DNA of 64,000 nt from assembly GCF_902729425.1 (NCBI RefSeq), contig NZ_CACVCH010000047.1, positions 26,276 to 90,275 on the forward strand, written 5' to 3'. Position 1 is the stretch's first letter. Every line of letters starts with the position of its first letter. Shown one piece after another: positions 9,941 through 17,976 of this stretch. The notes below the pieces were generated by a model. That model searched no databases, had not been told where the DNA came from, and saw nothing but the letters and a program-made list of their open reading frames with translations. A program made the position numbers and the translations under genes. Source of the stretch: Magnetospirillum sp. SS-4 (lineage in GTDB: Bacteria; Pseudomonadota; Alphaproteobacteria; Rhodospirillales; Magnetospirillaceae).

Positions 9941-9953
9941 TGTGGACGACCGC
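9941..9953 (+). repeat. Left subterminal inverted repeat of the IS
   Basis: TGTGGACGACCGC; exact complement of 11301-11313. It also pairs imperfectly (9 of 10) with GGCCGTCCAC at 10012-10021, just before the transposase start, so the transposase mRNA leader could fold onto itself. Confidence 0.85.
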
Positions 9954-10021
9954 TGCCCACCGGCATCGAAGTGCCATAGGGTGGTAGTTGCTGAAACGCC
10001 ACATTCGGGAGGGCCGTCCAC

Positions 10022-11050
10022 ATGGCGATTGTTACGATAGGTCTTGATCTTGCCAAGAACGTTTTTCAGGTCCACTGCGTCGATGAGAGCGGATTGGCTG
10101 TGGTCCGCCGTCAACTCCGCCGGGCGGAGGTCGAGGCTTTCTTCAAGGCGGTTCCGCCGTGTCTTGTCGGCATAGAGGCCTGCGGCTCGGCGCATCACTG
10201 GGCGCGGCTGATTGCAGGGCTGGGGCATGACGTGCAGTTGATCGCACCAACCCGAGTCAAGGCCTACGTTCAGCGTGGCAAGAAGAACGATGCCAATGAC
10301 GCGGCCGCCATCGCCGAGGCGATCACCCGTCCCCATATGACCTTTGTTCCGGTCAAAAGCGAGGAGCAGCAAGGCATGCTGATGCTGCATCGGAGCCGCG
10401 ATCTGCTGGTGCGCCAGCGCACCATGCTGATCAACGCCCTGCGGAGCCATCTGGCGGAATTCGGCCTCGTTGCCGCGCAGGGGTGGAGCAAGCTGAGGGA
10501 ACTGGTCGCCGGTCTTGGTAAGGCTGAGATTCCCGATCTGGCTCGGACCGCTCTGAAGCTGATCGCGGAACAGATCGACGAATGCGACCGGCGTGTCGAG
10601 GCGCTGGAGAAGCAGATCGTCACTTGGCATAGGTCCAACGAGACCAGCCGCAACCTCGCCACTATCCCCGGCATCGGCCCGATTACCGCTTCGGCTCTCG
10701 CCGCCACAATCACCGATCCCTCCGCTTTCGACAGCGGGCGGAAACTGGCGGCATGGCTGGGGCTGGTGCCACGACAAAGCTCGACCGGGGGCAAGGACCG
10801 CCTTGGCGGCATCACCAAGGCCGGGGACAGCTACATTCGCCGGCTTCTGGTCATCGGCGCCACCAGCGTCATCCGTTACGCCCAAGCCAAGGCTCCGGGC
10901 GAGGCTGAATGGCTGAAGCGATTGCTTGACCGCAAGCCGGCCCGGCTGGCATCGGTCGCCTTGGCCAACAAGATGGCGCGCATCGCCTGGTCAGTGCTGA
11001 CCAGGGGCGAGGTTTTCAGAGAAAATGCCCTCTCCTTGAAAGCGGCCTAA
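10022..11050 (+). CDS. IS110-family (IS1111 subgroup) transposase
   Basis: 342 aa. The N-terminal RuvC-like DEDD domain starts with IGLDLAKNVFQVHCVD (first Asp, D9), then GIEACGSAHHWAR and KKNDANDAAAIAEA. The C-terminal Tnp (transposase_20) domain has IPGIGPITASALAATI and the serine-bearing LVPRQSSTGGKDRLGGITK. IS110 recombinases act through a serine nucleophile, are directed by an element-encoded RNA and do not cut like DDE enzymes. The gene looks intact, with all signature blocks present and normal length. ATG 10022 follows GGGAGGG (10008-10014). The lower-complexity codon choice and isolation fit recent acquisition, which is inference. Confidence 0.95.
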   Translation: MAIVTIGLDLAKNVFQVHCVDESGLAVVRRQLRRAEVEAFFKAVPPCLVGIEACGSAHHWARLIAGLGHDVQLIAPTRVKAYVQRGKKNDANDAAAIAEAITRPHMTFVPVKSEEQQGMLMLHRSRDLLVRQRTMLINALRSHLAEFGLVAAQGWSKLRELVAGLGKAEIPDLARTALKLIAEQIDECDRRVEALEKQIVTWHRSNETSRNLATIPGIGPITASALAATITDPSAFDSGRKLAAWLGLVPRQSSTGGKDRLGGITKAGDSYIRRLLVIGATSVIRYAQAKAPGEAEWLKRLLDRKPARLASVALANKMARIAWSVLTRGEVFRENALSLKAA

Positions 11051-11300
11051 ACAAAAAAGGCTCGGCAATGAAGGAGGGGGCAAACGTGCGAGGGTGAATT
11101 GTGACGTGATGGCAACCCGGTCAAGCAGGGGATTGGGAAGACCCGCCGAACTCAGTGCACACCATGTGCGATAACCTGATTGGGACCCGATCCGCGGATT
11201 TCATCATGGCCCGCGGTCGTATGTACCGTACCTTTCGAGGCCGAACACATGACCGCACCTGACCCCGTTGCCGATCCTATCATTTCCTCCTTGCATCCAG
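11051..11300 (+). ncRNA. Candidate IS1111 guide RNA (seekRNA/bridge RNA) region
   Basis: In IS1111-type elements the guide RNA comes from the non-coding stretch between the transposase stop and the right inverted repeat, which is this region. The segment TAACCTGAT at 11172-11180 is identical to 9930-9938, the inferred left end of the element, and CATGTG (11163-11168) equals the complement of the sequence at the right end (11311-11316). Guide loops that repeat end or target sequence are expected for such RNAs. The exact ends and fold of the RNA were not determined. Confidence 0.4.
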
Positions 11301-11313
11301 GCGGTCGTCCACA
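11301..11313 (-). repeat. Right subterminal inverted repeat of the IS
   Basis: GCGGTCGTCCACA, exact complement of the left repeat at 9941-9953, about 250 bp after the transposase stop. Confidence 0.85.
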
Positions 11314-11316
11314 CAT

Positions 11317-11457
11317 GAGTCAGCGTGGGAGCCCCGGTGTTCTGGCGACGCCGGACCTTGCTTCGAAGATGCGCTTCTTGGCGGTGGTACGGTTTTCAGG
11401 GCCAAAGCCCCCACTCCGTCAAGGGGGAACCCGGCGTGGAGCATGGTTCAACTGACG
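11317..11457. other. Unassigned intergenic stretch between IS and stress-protein gene
   Basis: About 140 bp with no convincing gene. It contains an incomplete palindrome CCCCC (11409-11413) / GGGGG (11422-11426). It may be the pre-insertion intergenic region of nrdJ or leftovers of another element. I see nothing else in it. Confidence 0.4.
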
Positions 11458-11458
11458 A

Positions 11459-11484
11459 AAACGGCGCCCCGAGGGACGCCGTTT
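11459..11484 (-). terminator. Terminator of the universal stress protein gene
   Basis: AAACGGCG (11459-11466) and CGCCGTTT (11477-11484) form a perfect 8-bp stem with a 10-base loop; on the minus strand the 3' arm ends in TTT. It starts 24 bp after the stop codon of the minus-strand gene. Confidence 0.65.
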
Positions 11485-11507
11485 ACCGGTTCCTTCTGCG
11501 GCAACGA

Positions 11508-12317
11508 TCAGCTGGAGAACAGCACCGGCAGATTCATGTGGGCCAGGATGTGGCGGGTGCCGGCGCCGGCCTTGCCCCGGAACGACAGGATCTTGCCCTC
11601 GTGGCCGCCGATCACCAGCAGGTCGGCGTTGAGGTCATAGGCCCGCGACAGCAGCGAATCCATGATGCCCAATCCCTCGGTGTGGACGCGCTCGCCGTTG
11701 GCGGGCAGGCCATGACGGCGCAGGTGGTCAACGATGTCGACCGCCGGAGCGCTTTCATCCTTGCGCAGCAACGGGCGGACCGAGGCCACCAGGACCTCCT
11801 TGGCGCCATCGATCAGCGGCAGGGCGTCGTGCAGGGCGCGCGCCGACTGCTTGGCCGAGCGCCAGCCGACCACTACCCGCTCGCCGATGGTGGTGACGCC
11901 GTCCTCCTGGGGAGCGACCAGGACCGGCCGGCCCGATTCCAGAATCAGGTGTTCCATCAGGGTGGGCGGAACGTGGTCGCCCCGGTGGGTGGCCTGCGAC
12001 ATCACCACCAGATCGACGTAATGGCTACAGAACACCACCTCCGCGATCAGCTCGTCGGGGCTGCCGTGCTGAACCTGCCACCAGCGGGTATCCAGCCCGG
12101 CCGCCGCCTTGTCGAAGACCTCCTTGGCTGCCTTGGCGGCGCTGATCAGCGTGTCGCTGGGGCGATGCGCGACCACCGCCGGCCCATGCACCTCGTTGCG
12201 GGCGAACAGCCCGGTCAGCCGGGCGCCGAAACGGCGCGCCTGGGCTATGGCCAGCGCCAGACCGGCGCTGGTGGTCACATCGCCATCCACATGGACGAGA
12301 ATATCCTTGATGCTCAT
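11508..12317 (-). CDS. Tandem-domain universal stress protein
   Basis: 269 aa with two UspA folds. The first begins IKDILVHVDGDVTTSAGLALAIAQARRFGARLTGLFA and runs to about residue 145. The second begins ERVVVGWRSAKQSARALHDALPLI and ends with LLVIGGHEGKILSFRGKAGAGTRHILAHMNLPVLFS, close to the ATP-type UspA signature GxxGxxGxxxxG...S/T but with a loosened glycine pattern. These soluble proteins help cells survive starvation, oxidants or anoxia; the exact role here is unknown. Start ATG 12317 is preceded by GTGGGGA. The neighbours (an IS and a pseudouridine synthase) are unrelated, and it has its own promoter and terminator. Confidence 0.85.
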   Translation of the reverse strand: MSIKDILVHVDGDVTTSAGLALAIAQARRFGARLTGLFARNEVHGPAVVAHRPSDTLISAAKAAKEVFDKAAAGLDTRWWQVQHGSPDELIAEVVFCSHYVDLVVMSQATHRGDHVPPTLMEHLILESGRPVLVAPQEDGVTTIGERVVVGWRSAKQSARALHDALPLIDGAKEVLVASVRPLLRKDESAPAVDIVDHLRRHGLPANGERVHTEGLGIMDSLLSRAYDLNADLLVIGGHEGKILSFRGKAGAGTRHILAHMNLPVLFSS

Positions 12318-12358
12318 CTGTCCCCACCTGACCCGAAAATCCGTGATCTCTCGACGGT

Positions 12359-12387
12359 AGTTCACCGCCGGAAGGCTTCGGCGTCAA
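12359..12387 (-). promoter_or_regulatory. Candidate promoter of the universal stress gene
   Basis: On the minus strand TTGACG (12387-12382) is followed after 17 bases by TGAACT (12364-12359), about 42 bp before the ATG. The -35 is good, the -10 weak. Confidence 0.35.
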
Positions 12388-12421
12388 GCGAAATCACGCA
12401 ATTCGGTATCAAAATGCGTAA

Positions 12422-13105
12422 TTAGGAGACCCAACCGCAGGTGGTCAGGGCGGCGGCCATGTGATCGGGCACCGGCGCCTCGGCGACAGCCGGCGGCTTG
12501 CCGGGATGAAGCGGGACCTCGATCCGGCGGGAGTGCAGCATCAGCCGGTCCCCGGCCAGGGTGCCGGTGCCGCGTCCATAGATGGAATCGCCGACCAGGG
12601 GATGGCCGATGGCGGCGCAATGGGCGCGAATTTGATGGGTCCGCCCGGTCAGCGGCTGGCATTCCAGCCAGGACAGGCGGCCATCGCAGCCCAGCAGGCG
12701 CCAGCGGGTGAGCGAGGCGAGACCGCCCCGGTCCACCTCCATCCGCCAGCCGTGGCTGCGTTCGCGCTTCTTCAGGGCGAAGTCGATCTCGCCCCCATCG
12801 GTTCGCGGACGCCCCACCACCACCGCCCAATAGGTCTTGGCGACCTCGCCCCGGGCGAACAGGTCGCCCAGGCGGGCGAGCGCCTTGCGATGGCGGCCGA
12901 GCACCAGACAGCCCGAGGTGTCGCGGTCGAGCCGGTGGGCCAGTTCCGGTGGCCGCGCCAGCCCGAAGGCCAGGGCGCCCAGGTGAAGCTGGAGATGGTC
13001 GCCGCCCTTGGGGCCGGCATGCACCGCCAGCCCCGCCGGCTTGTCGATGATCAGCATGGCGGTGTCGCGGTACAGCAGGCGGGACTGGAGCGCCTCGGGG
13101 GTCAT
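12422..13105 (-). CDS. RluA-family pseudouridine synthase
   Basis: 227 aa. Landmarks of RluA/RsuA-type RNA pseudouridine synthases: LLYRDTAMLIIDKPAGLAVH, the catalytic HRLDRDTSG (about residues 77-85, with the nucleophilic Asp), KTYWAVV, and LTGRTHQIRAHCAAIGHPLVGD. There is no S4 RNA-binding domain at the N-terminus, so this is a short, single-domain member acting on rRNA or tRNA; the target uridine cannot be told from sequence. The start ATG 13105 overlaps the stop of the RND permease gene (ATGA), so it is probably translated as the last gene of that efflux operon, an odd pairing. Confidence 0.9.
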   Translation of the reverse strand: MTPEALQSRLLYRDTAMLIIDKPAGLAVHAGPKGGDHLQLHLGALAFGLARPPELAHRLDRDTSGCLVLGRHRKALARLGDLFARGEVAKTYWAVVVGRPRTDGGEIDFALKKRERSHGWRMEVDRGGLASLTRWRLLGCDGRLSWLECQPLTGRTHQIRAHCAAIGHPLVGDSIYGRGTGTLAGDRLMLHSRRIEVPLHPGKPPAVAEAPVPDHMAAALTTCGWVS

Positions 13106-16100
13106 TCGGCCACCGCCGCCGCGTCGGCCGTTTCCTCCGCTTCCCCGGCACGGCGCTCGGCGGCGACGAAGGTATAGATCACCGGCAGCACGAACAGGGT
13201 GAACAAGGTGCCGATACTCATGCCGGCGACGATCACCAGGGCGATGGAAAACCGCGACGCGGCGCCGGCGCCGCTGGCGAACAGCAGCGGCAGCAGGCCG
13301 GTCACCATGGCCGCCGTGGTCATCAGGATCGGGCGCAGCCGCAACCCGGCCGCCGCCATCACCGCGTCCCGCCGCGACAGGCCCTGGGTCATCTGGCGGT
13401 CGCGGGCGACCTCGCAGATCAGGATGCCGTGCTTGGTGATCAGGCCGATCAGGGTCACCAATCCGACCTGGGTGTAGATATTCATGCTGGCCAGACCCAG
13501 CGCCAGCGGAATCAGGGCGCCGCAGATGGACAGCGGCACAGACACCATGATCACCAGCGGATCGCGGAAGCTTTCGAATTGCGCCGCCAGCACCAGGAAG
13601 ATGATCACCAGCGCGAACACGAAGGTCAGCATCAGGGCGTTGCCTTCCTGGATGTACTGGCGCGACTGGCCGGCATGGTCGACGGTGGCGTCCCTGGGCA
13701 GCGTCTGGGCGGCGATGGAGGACAGCAGGTCCAGCGCCTGACCCAGCGTCACGCCGGGCATGGGAAAGGCCTGGATGGTGACGGCGTTCAGCTGGTTGAA
13801 CTGGTTGAGCGACACCGGCTGTACCCGCTTGCCCAAACTGACCAGCGACGACAGCGGGATGACGGCGCCGCCGGTTCCGCGCACATGGAACCGCCCCAGT
13901 TGAGCCGGGTCCAGGCGGAACTCGCGGCTGACCTGGGGAATCACCTGATAGGACCGCCCCTGGAGGTTGACCAGGTTGACGTAATTGCCGCCGGTCAGCG
14001 TGGCCAGCGCCTCGCCGATCTGCTGCATGGAAATTCCGAAGGCGGCGGCCTTGTCGCGGTCGATCTCGATCCGGGTCTGCGGGCTTTCGTATTTCAGGTC
14101 GGCGTCGATGAAGGCGAACATGCCCGATTCCTGGGCGCGGGCCATGATGGCGTCCTGCATCTCCAGCAATTGCCGGTAATCGGCGGTCGACGCGATGACG
14201 AACTGGACCGGCAGGCCGTCGATTCCCGGCAGCGGCGGCGGTGGAAACACCGAGGCCTTGACCCCCGACACGTCGTTCAGGGACATCTGCACCGCCGCCG
14301 TCAGGTCCTTGGCGGCCCGCTTGCGGCTGCCCCATTCGGTCAGCACCGCGCCGCCGAAGCCCTGGCTGATGGCGCCCATGCCATTGATCAGGAAACTGTC
14401 GTCGACCTCGGGAAAGGCGCGCAGCCGCTGATCGACCTGATGCGAGAACGCCTCCATGAAGTCGGTGTTGGCCGAGGCCGGACCGCTATAGGCGGCGAAG
14501 ATCACCCCCTGGTCCTCCTCCGGCGCCAGTTCGGTCGGCACCGCCATGAACAGGAACGGCAGGCTGATCATGACGATGGCGGCGAAGGCCAAGGTGGTGG
14601 GACGGTCGGCCAGCGAGGCGGCCAGCAGCCGCTCGTAGGTGGCGCGGACGCGCTCGAAGGTCCGGTCGATCAGGGCCGGCAGGCCGGCCCTGTCATGGTC
14701 GTGACGCAGGATCTTGGAACACATCATCGGCGACAGGGTCAGGGCGATGACGCCCGACACCACCACCGCGCCCGCCAGGGTCAGGGCGAATTCCTTGAAC
14801 AGCGATCCGGTCAGCCCGCCCATGAAGGCGATGGGGGCATAGACCGCCGCCAGGGTGATGGTCATGGAGATGACCGGCCCGGCGATCTCGCGGGTGCCGA
14901 CCAGCGCGGCGCGCACCGGCGGCAGCCCCTCCTCCATGTGGCGGTGGATGTTCTCGACCACCACGATGGCGTCGTCGACCACCAGCCCGATGGCCAGGAC
15001 CATGGCCAGCAGGGTCAGCAGGTTGATGGAGAATCCCAGCGCCAGCAGCAGCACCGCCACCCCGATCAGCGACAGCGGCACCGTCACCAGCGGAATCGCC
15101 ACCGAACGGGCCGACCCCATGAAGAGGAAGATCACCACCATGACGATCAGCGCCGCCTCGGCGATGGTGATCGCCACCTCGTCGATGGCGGCCTCGATGA
15201 ACAAGGTGGAATCGTAGGCGACCTTGGCCGACAGCCCGGGCGGCAACTGCGCCTGGAGTTCGGGCAGGGTGATGTCGCGAACATGGCGGATGACGGTGAG
15301 CGGATTGGCTTCGGGAGTGGTGTAGATGCCGACGAAGATGGCGCGGTCGCCACCGGCGAACACGCTCATGTCGTCGCTTTCCGGCCCCAGTTCCACCCGG
15401 GCGACATCGCCCAGGCGGACGAGACGGTCGCCGTCCTGCTTGATCACCATCCGGCGGAACTCGTCGGCGGTCTTCAGGTCGGTGTCGGCCTGGGTGTTGA
15501 TGACGTCGAAGGCGCCCTTGGTCGAGCCGGCGGCGGCGGTGAAGTTATTGCGGGTCAGGGCGGCGCGCAGTTCGTCCGGCCCCAGTCCCTGGCTGGCCAT
15601 GCGCTCCGGGTCCAGCCAGACCCGCATCGAGAATTTCTGGCCGCCATAGACTTCCGGGTTGGCGACGCCCGGCACGGCGGCCAGCTTGGGCTGGATCACC
15701 CGCATGATGTAATCGGTGATCTGCTGCTGGCTGAGCCGATCGGACGAGAACGACAGATAGGCCGAGGCGAAGGATTGGCCGGTTTCCTTCCTGATCACCG
15801 GATCGTTGATGCCGCGCGGCAGCAGCGAACGCACCTCGGCGGTCTTGCTCATCACGCCGGTCATGGCGGTGCCGGGGTCCTCGTTCAGGCGGATGAAGGC
15901 CTTGATTTCCGAGACGCCCTGCAACGAGCGCGAGGTCAGGTAGTCGATGCCCTCGGCCGTCGCCACCGCCTTTTGCAGCGGCTGGGTGACGAAACCCTGG
16001 ATCAGATCGGCATCGGCGCCGGGCAAGGTGGTGGTGATGGTGATCACCGTGTTGGTCATCTCGGGATATTGCCGCACCGGCAGGCTCGTCAGCGCCCGGA

Positions 16101-16170
16101 GGCCGACGAACAGGATCAGCAGGCTGATCACCGAGGCCAGGACCGGCCGCTTGATGAAGATGTCGAACAT
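13102..16170 (-). CDS. RND-family multidrug efflux permease (AcrB-like)
   Basis: 1022 aa, the usual RND length. It starts MFDIFIKRPVLASVISL (first transmembrane helix) and LPVRQYPEMTNTVITITT. The proton-relay helix GLVVDDAIVVVENIHRHMEEG carries the two Asp residues, followed by PVISMTITLAAVYAPIAFMGG. A second half with the same fold lies from about residue 520, and the C-terminal helix ends LPVIYTFVAAERRAG. It pumps drugs or other amphiphiles from inner membrane/periplasm to an outer-membrane channel using proton flow. It sits downstream of its adaptor (37-bp gap) and a TetR repressor gene. No outer-membrane factor is encoded here, so it probably borrows one, perhaps that at 38.9-40.4 kb. Confidence 0.95.
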   Translation of the reverse strand: MFDIFIKRPVLASVISLLILFVGLRALTSLPVRQYPEMTNTVITITTTLPGADADLIQGFVTQPLQKAVATAEGIDYLTSRSLQGVSEIKAFIRLNEDPGTAMTGVMSKTAEVRSLLPRGINDPVIRKETGQSFASAYLSFSSDRLSQQQITDYIMRVIQPKLAAVPGVANPEVYGGQKFSMRVWLDPERMASQGLGPDELRAALTRNNFTAAAGSTKGAFDVINTQADTDLKTADEFRRMVIKQDGDRLVRLGDVARVELGPESDDMSVFAGGDRAIFVGIYTTPEANPLTVIRHVRDITLPELQAQLPPGLSAKVAYDSTLFIEAAIDEVAITIAEAALIVMVVIFLFMGSARSVAIPLVTVPLSLIGVAVLLLALGFSINLLTLLAMVLAIGLVVDDAIVVVENIHRHMEEGLPPVRAALVGTREIAGPVISMTITLAAVYAPIAFMGGLTGSLFKEFALTLAGAVVVSGVIALTLSPMMCSKILRHDHDRAGLPALIDRTFERVRATYERLLAASLADRPTTLAFAAIVMISLPFLFMAVPTELAPEEDQGVIFAAYSGPASANTDFMEAFSHQVDQRLRAFPEVDDSFLINGMGAISQGFGGAVLTEWGSRKRAAKDLTAAVQMSLNDVSGVKASVFPPPPLPGIDGLPVQFVIASTADYRQLLEMQDAIMARAQESGMFAFIDADLKYESPQTRIEIDRDKAAAFGISMQQIGEALATLTGGNYVNLVNLQGRSYQVIPQVSREFRLDPAQLGRFHVRGTGGAVIPLSSLVSLGKRVQPVSLNQFNQLNAVTIQAFPMPGVTLGQALDLLSSIAAQTLPRDATVDHAGQSRQYIQEGNALMLTFVFALVIIFLVLAAQFESFRDPLVIMVSVPLSICGALIPLALGLASMNIYTQVGLVTLIGLITKHGILICEVARDRQMTQGLSRRDAVMAAAGLRLRPILMTTAAMVTGLLPLLFASGAGAASRFSIALVIVAGMSIGTLFTLFVLPVIYTFVAAERRAGEAEETADAAAVAE

Positions 16171-16207
16171 GATGGTCCTTTCAATGTCCCCAGGCGCCGG
16201 CGCCCGG

Positions 16208-17317
16208 TCAGCGGGCCGCCGTCTGGCCGGGCAGCTTCAGCGGGTCGTCTTCGGCCAGCCGGACCAGGCTGCCGTTCTCCAGCTTCACCTGTCCCGAGGT
16301 CACCACCTGATCGCCGGCCCGGATGCCGTCTTGGATCACCACCTGCCCGTCGCGACGCTCGCCCAGCTTGACCACGACGCGCTCCACCGATTTGGCTCCG
16401 TCGCTCTCCCGCACCACGAATACCGAATCGCCATGAAGATTGTAGGTCACCGCCGAGGCCGGCACCGCCACCACCTTGCCGACGGCGGGACGCTCGATCT
16501 CGACGCGGGCGAACATGCCGGGGCGCAGACGGCGGTCCGGGTTGGGAAAGCTGGCCTGGACCGTCACCATGCCGGTCTTGGAATCCACCTGGGGTTCGAT
16601 GGCGACGATGGTGCCGTCGAAACTTTCACCGGGCCAGGGATCGGCGTTCATGCGTACCTTTTGTCCAACCGCCAGGGCCGGCAGGTCCTTCTGCGACACC
16701 GAGAAGTCGCACAGCATCATCGACAGGTCCTGAAGGGTGACCACGGTCTGGCCGGGCTGGAGATACTGGCCGAGGTCGACCCGACGCAGCCCGACCACGC
16801 CGTCGAACGGCGCCGTGACGGTCTTCTTGCCAATCTGGGCGTTAAGGGCGGCGACGCGGGCCTGACGCACCTTATGCTCGGCCTCGGCGCGTTCCAGCGC
16901 CGAGACGCTGACGGTGTTGGAGCGCTGTAGAGCGGCGCTGCGGCCCAGGCTGGTCCGCGCCAGGGTCAGTTCCGCCTCGGCGCTGCGAAGCTCGCTCATC
17001 TCCACATCGGTGTCCAGGCGGACCAGCGTCTGGCCGCGCCGGACCTCCTGGCCCGACTGGAAGGCGATGTCCTTGATCAATCCGGCGGCGGAACCGGCCA
17101 CCTCAACTCCATTGACCGCTTGCAGGGTGCCGACCGCCGGAATCACCAGCGTCCACTCCTCCAGCCCGGCGCGGGCAGTGGTCACCGCCACCACCGGACG
17201 GGGCTGGCTGGCGAAGAACTGCTTGATCATGGAATTGCGGAAGGCGACGAAACCGAACACGCCGCCGAACAGGATGGCCGATCCCGCCAGCATGACGATC
17301 ATCCGCCGGGTCTTCAT
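16208..17317 (-). CDS. RND efflux periplasmic adaptor (membrane fusion protein)
   Basis: 369 aa. An N-terminal hydrophobic segment (MIVMLAGSAILFGGVFGFVAF) acts as anchor or signal. The lipoyl half-motifs VAGSAAGLIKDIAFQSGQEVRRGQTLVRLD and TVTAPFDGVVGLRRVDLGQYLQPGQTVVTL flank a short coiled-coil hairpin (about 100-150). A beta-barrel and membrane-proximal domain follow. It bridges the permease and the outer-membrane channel. The start overlaps the stop of the TetR gene (ATGA at 17314-17317), so it is translationally coupled and under the same operator. Confidence 0.92.
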   Translation of the reverse strand: MKTRRMIVMLAGSAILFGGVFGFVAFRNSMIKQFFASQPRPVVAVTTARAGLEEWTLVIPAVGTLQAVNGVEVAGSAAGLIKDIAFQSGQEVRRGQTLVRLDTDVEMSELRSAEAELTLARTSLGRSAALQRSNTVSVSALERAEAEHKVRQARVAALNAQIGKKTVTAPFDGVVGLRRVDLGQYLQPGQTVVTLQDLSMMLCDFSVSQKDLPALAVGQKVRMNADPWPGESFDGTIVAIEPQVDSKTGMVTVQASFPNPDRRLRPGMFARVEIERPAVGKVVAVPASAVTYNLHGDSVFVVRESDGAKSVERVVVKLGERRDGQVVIQDGIRAGDQVVTSGQVKLENGSLVRLAEDDPLKLPGQTAAR

Positions 17318-17862
17318 GACGGTTCTCCTTCCTTCGGGGTCAACAGTTCAAGGGCATGGTTCATCAGGCGTTCGCAGGCGTCGGCCTCGCACAGGCGAAG
17401 CCCCATCAGGCGCTGGAAATACAATCCGTCCATGGCGGTGCAGATCAGTCCGGCGCGGGTCATGTCGGGGCTGTCGCTGGCCAGACGCTCCATCCACTTC
17501 GCATACATGGCGTGGACGGGCTCCATCAGCACAGGATTGACGGTGACGGCGGCCAGCAGGGCGCCGCCCACCGGATCATTGGCCGGGCCGGTGGGATCGA
17601 AGCAGGCGCGGACCAGGGTTCGCGCCCAGCGATACGGCCCCTCCGGCTCGCGCTGGTAGTATTCCTGGTTCAACTGGTCGCACTGGTCGATCAGCCGCTG
17701 CACCATGCCGCGGATCAGGTCATCCTTGCTCTTGAAGTGATAGAGCACGCCGCCCTTGCTGATGCCGGCCTTGCGGGCGGCCTCGTCCAGGGTCAGCCTG
17801 GCCACGCCCTGATCGCGGACGATGGCCATGGCTGCCTCGACAATGGTCTCGCGGGTTCCCAT
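17314..17862 (-). CDS. TetR-family repressor of the adjacent efflux operon
   Basis: 182 aa. The N-terminal helix-turn-helix is IVEAAMAIVRDQGVARLTLDEAARKAGISKGGVLYHFKSKDDLI, typical of TetR and closest to the SlmA/YbiH-type 'ISKGGVLYHF' subgroup. The rest is a helical ligand-binding domain. Start ATG 17862 has a strong ribosome site (GGAGGGG). It is the first gene of the operon tetR-adaptor-permease-rluA and lies directly below a palindromic operator, so autoregulation with release by an efflux substrate is the expected mode. Confidence 0.9.
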   Translation of the reverse strand: MGTRETIVEAAMAIVRDQGVARLTLDEAARKAGISKGGVLYHFKSKDDLIRGMVQRLIDQCDQLNQEYYQREPEGPYRWARTLVRACFDPTGPANDPVGGALLAAVTVNPVLMEPVHAMYAKWMERLASDSPDMTRAGLICTAMDGLYFQRLMGLRLCEADACERLMNHALELLTPKEGEPS

Positions 17863-17869
17863 CACCCCT

Positions 17870-17899
17870 CCTACTGTACCGTCCAGCCGGTATAGTAGG
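17870..17899. promoter_or_regulatory. TetR operator palindrome
   Basis: CCTACTGTACCG (17870-17881) and CGGTATAGTAGG (17888-17899) are complementary at 11 of 12 positions around six bases. The palindrome lies 8 bp upstream of the repressor start codon and contains the -10-like TACTAT on the minus strand, so a bound repressor would block the operon promoter. Confidence 0.8.
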
Positions 17900-17930
17900 A
17901 GGGGGTGATGGCGGGAGTCCATCCCTACGG

Positions 17931-17961
17931 AAGCATAGAGAGACAGGAAAGTCGTATGCTT
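17931..17961 (-). other. Inverted repeat downstream of cckA
   Basis: AAGCATA (17931-17937) and TATGCTT (17955-17961) are perfect complements with a 17-base loop, 16 bp after the cckA stop. It lacks a U-tract; it could be a weak 3' end or part of the upstream control region of the tetR operon. Confidence 0.3.
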
Positions 17962-17976
17962 GAAGAGAGGGTACCC

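Larger units (their letters stand above)
9930..11316 (+). mobile_element. IS110-family insertion sequence, IS1111 type
   Basis: A transposase gene (10022-11050) is bracketed by a 13-bp inverted repeat, TGTGGACGACCGC at 9941-9953 and its complement at 11301-11313. Subterminal inverted repeats are the mark of the IS1111 subgroup; classical IS110 elements lack them. The ends are set by analogy, a dozen bases outside the left repeat and a few outside the right one, so they are uncertain by about 10 bp. A long 3' non-coding part (about 250 nt) also fits IS1111. The element sits between nrdJ and a universal stress gene and interrupts no recognisable gene. Confidence 0.8.

Noticed and set aside
11317..11457. 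A small plus-strand gene crossing the IS right end
   Set aside because: The frame starts inside the IS and has no ribosome site or protein features.
13429..16371. A 980-codon open frame on the plus strand
   Set aside because: It is antisense to the RND permease and adaptor genes, rich in His/Gln/Arg/Gly without any family features; GC-rich DNA gives such shadows.
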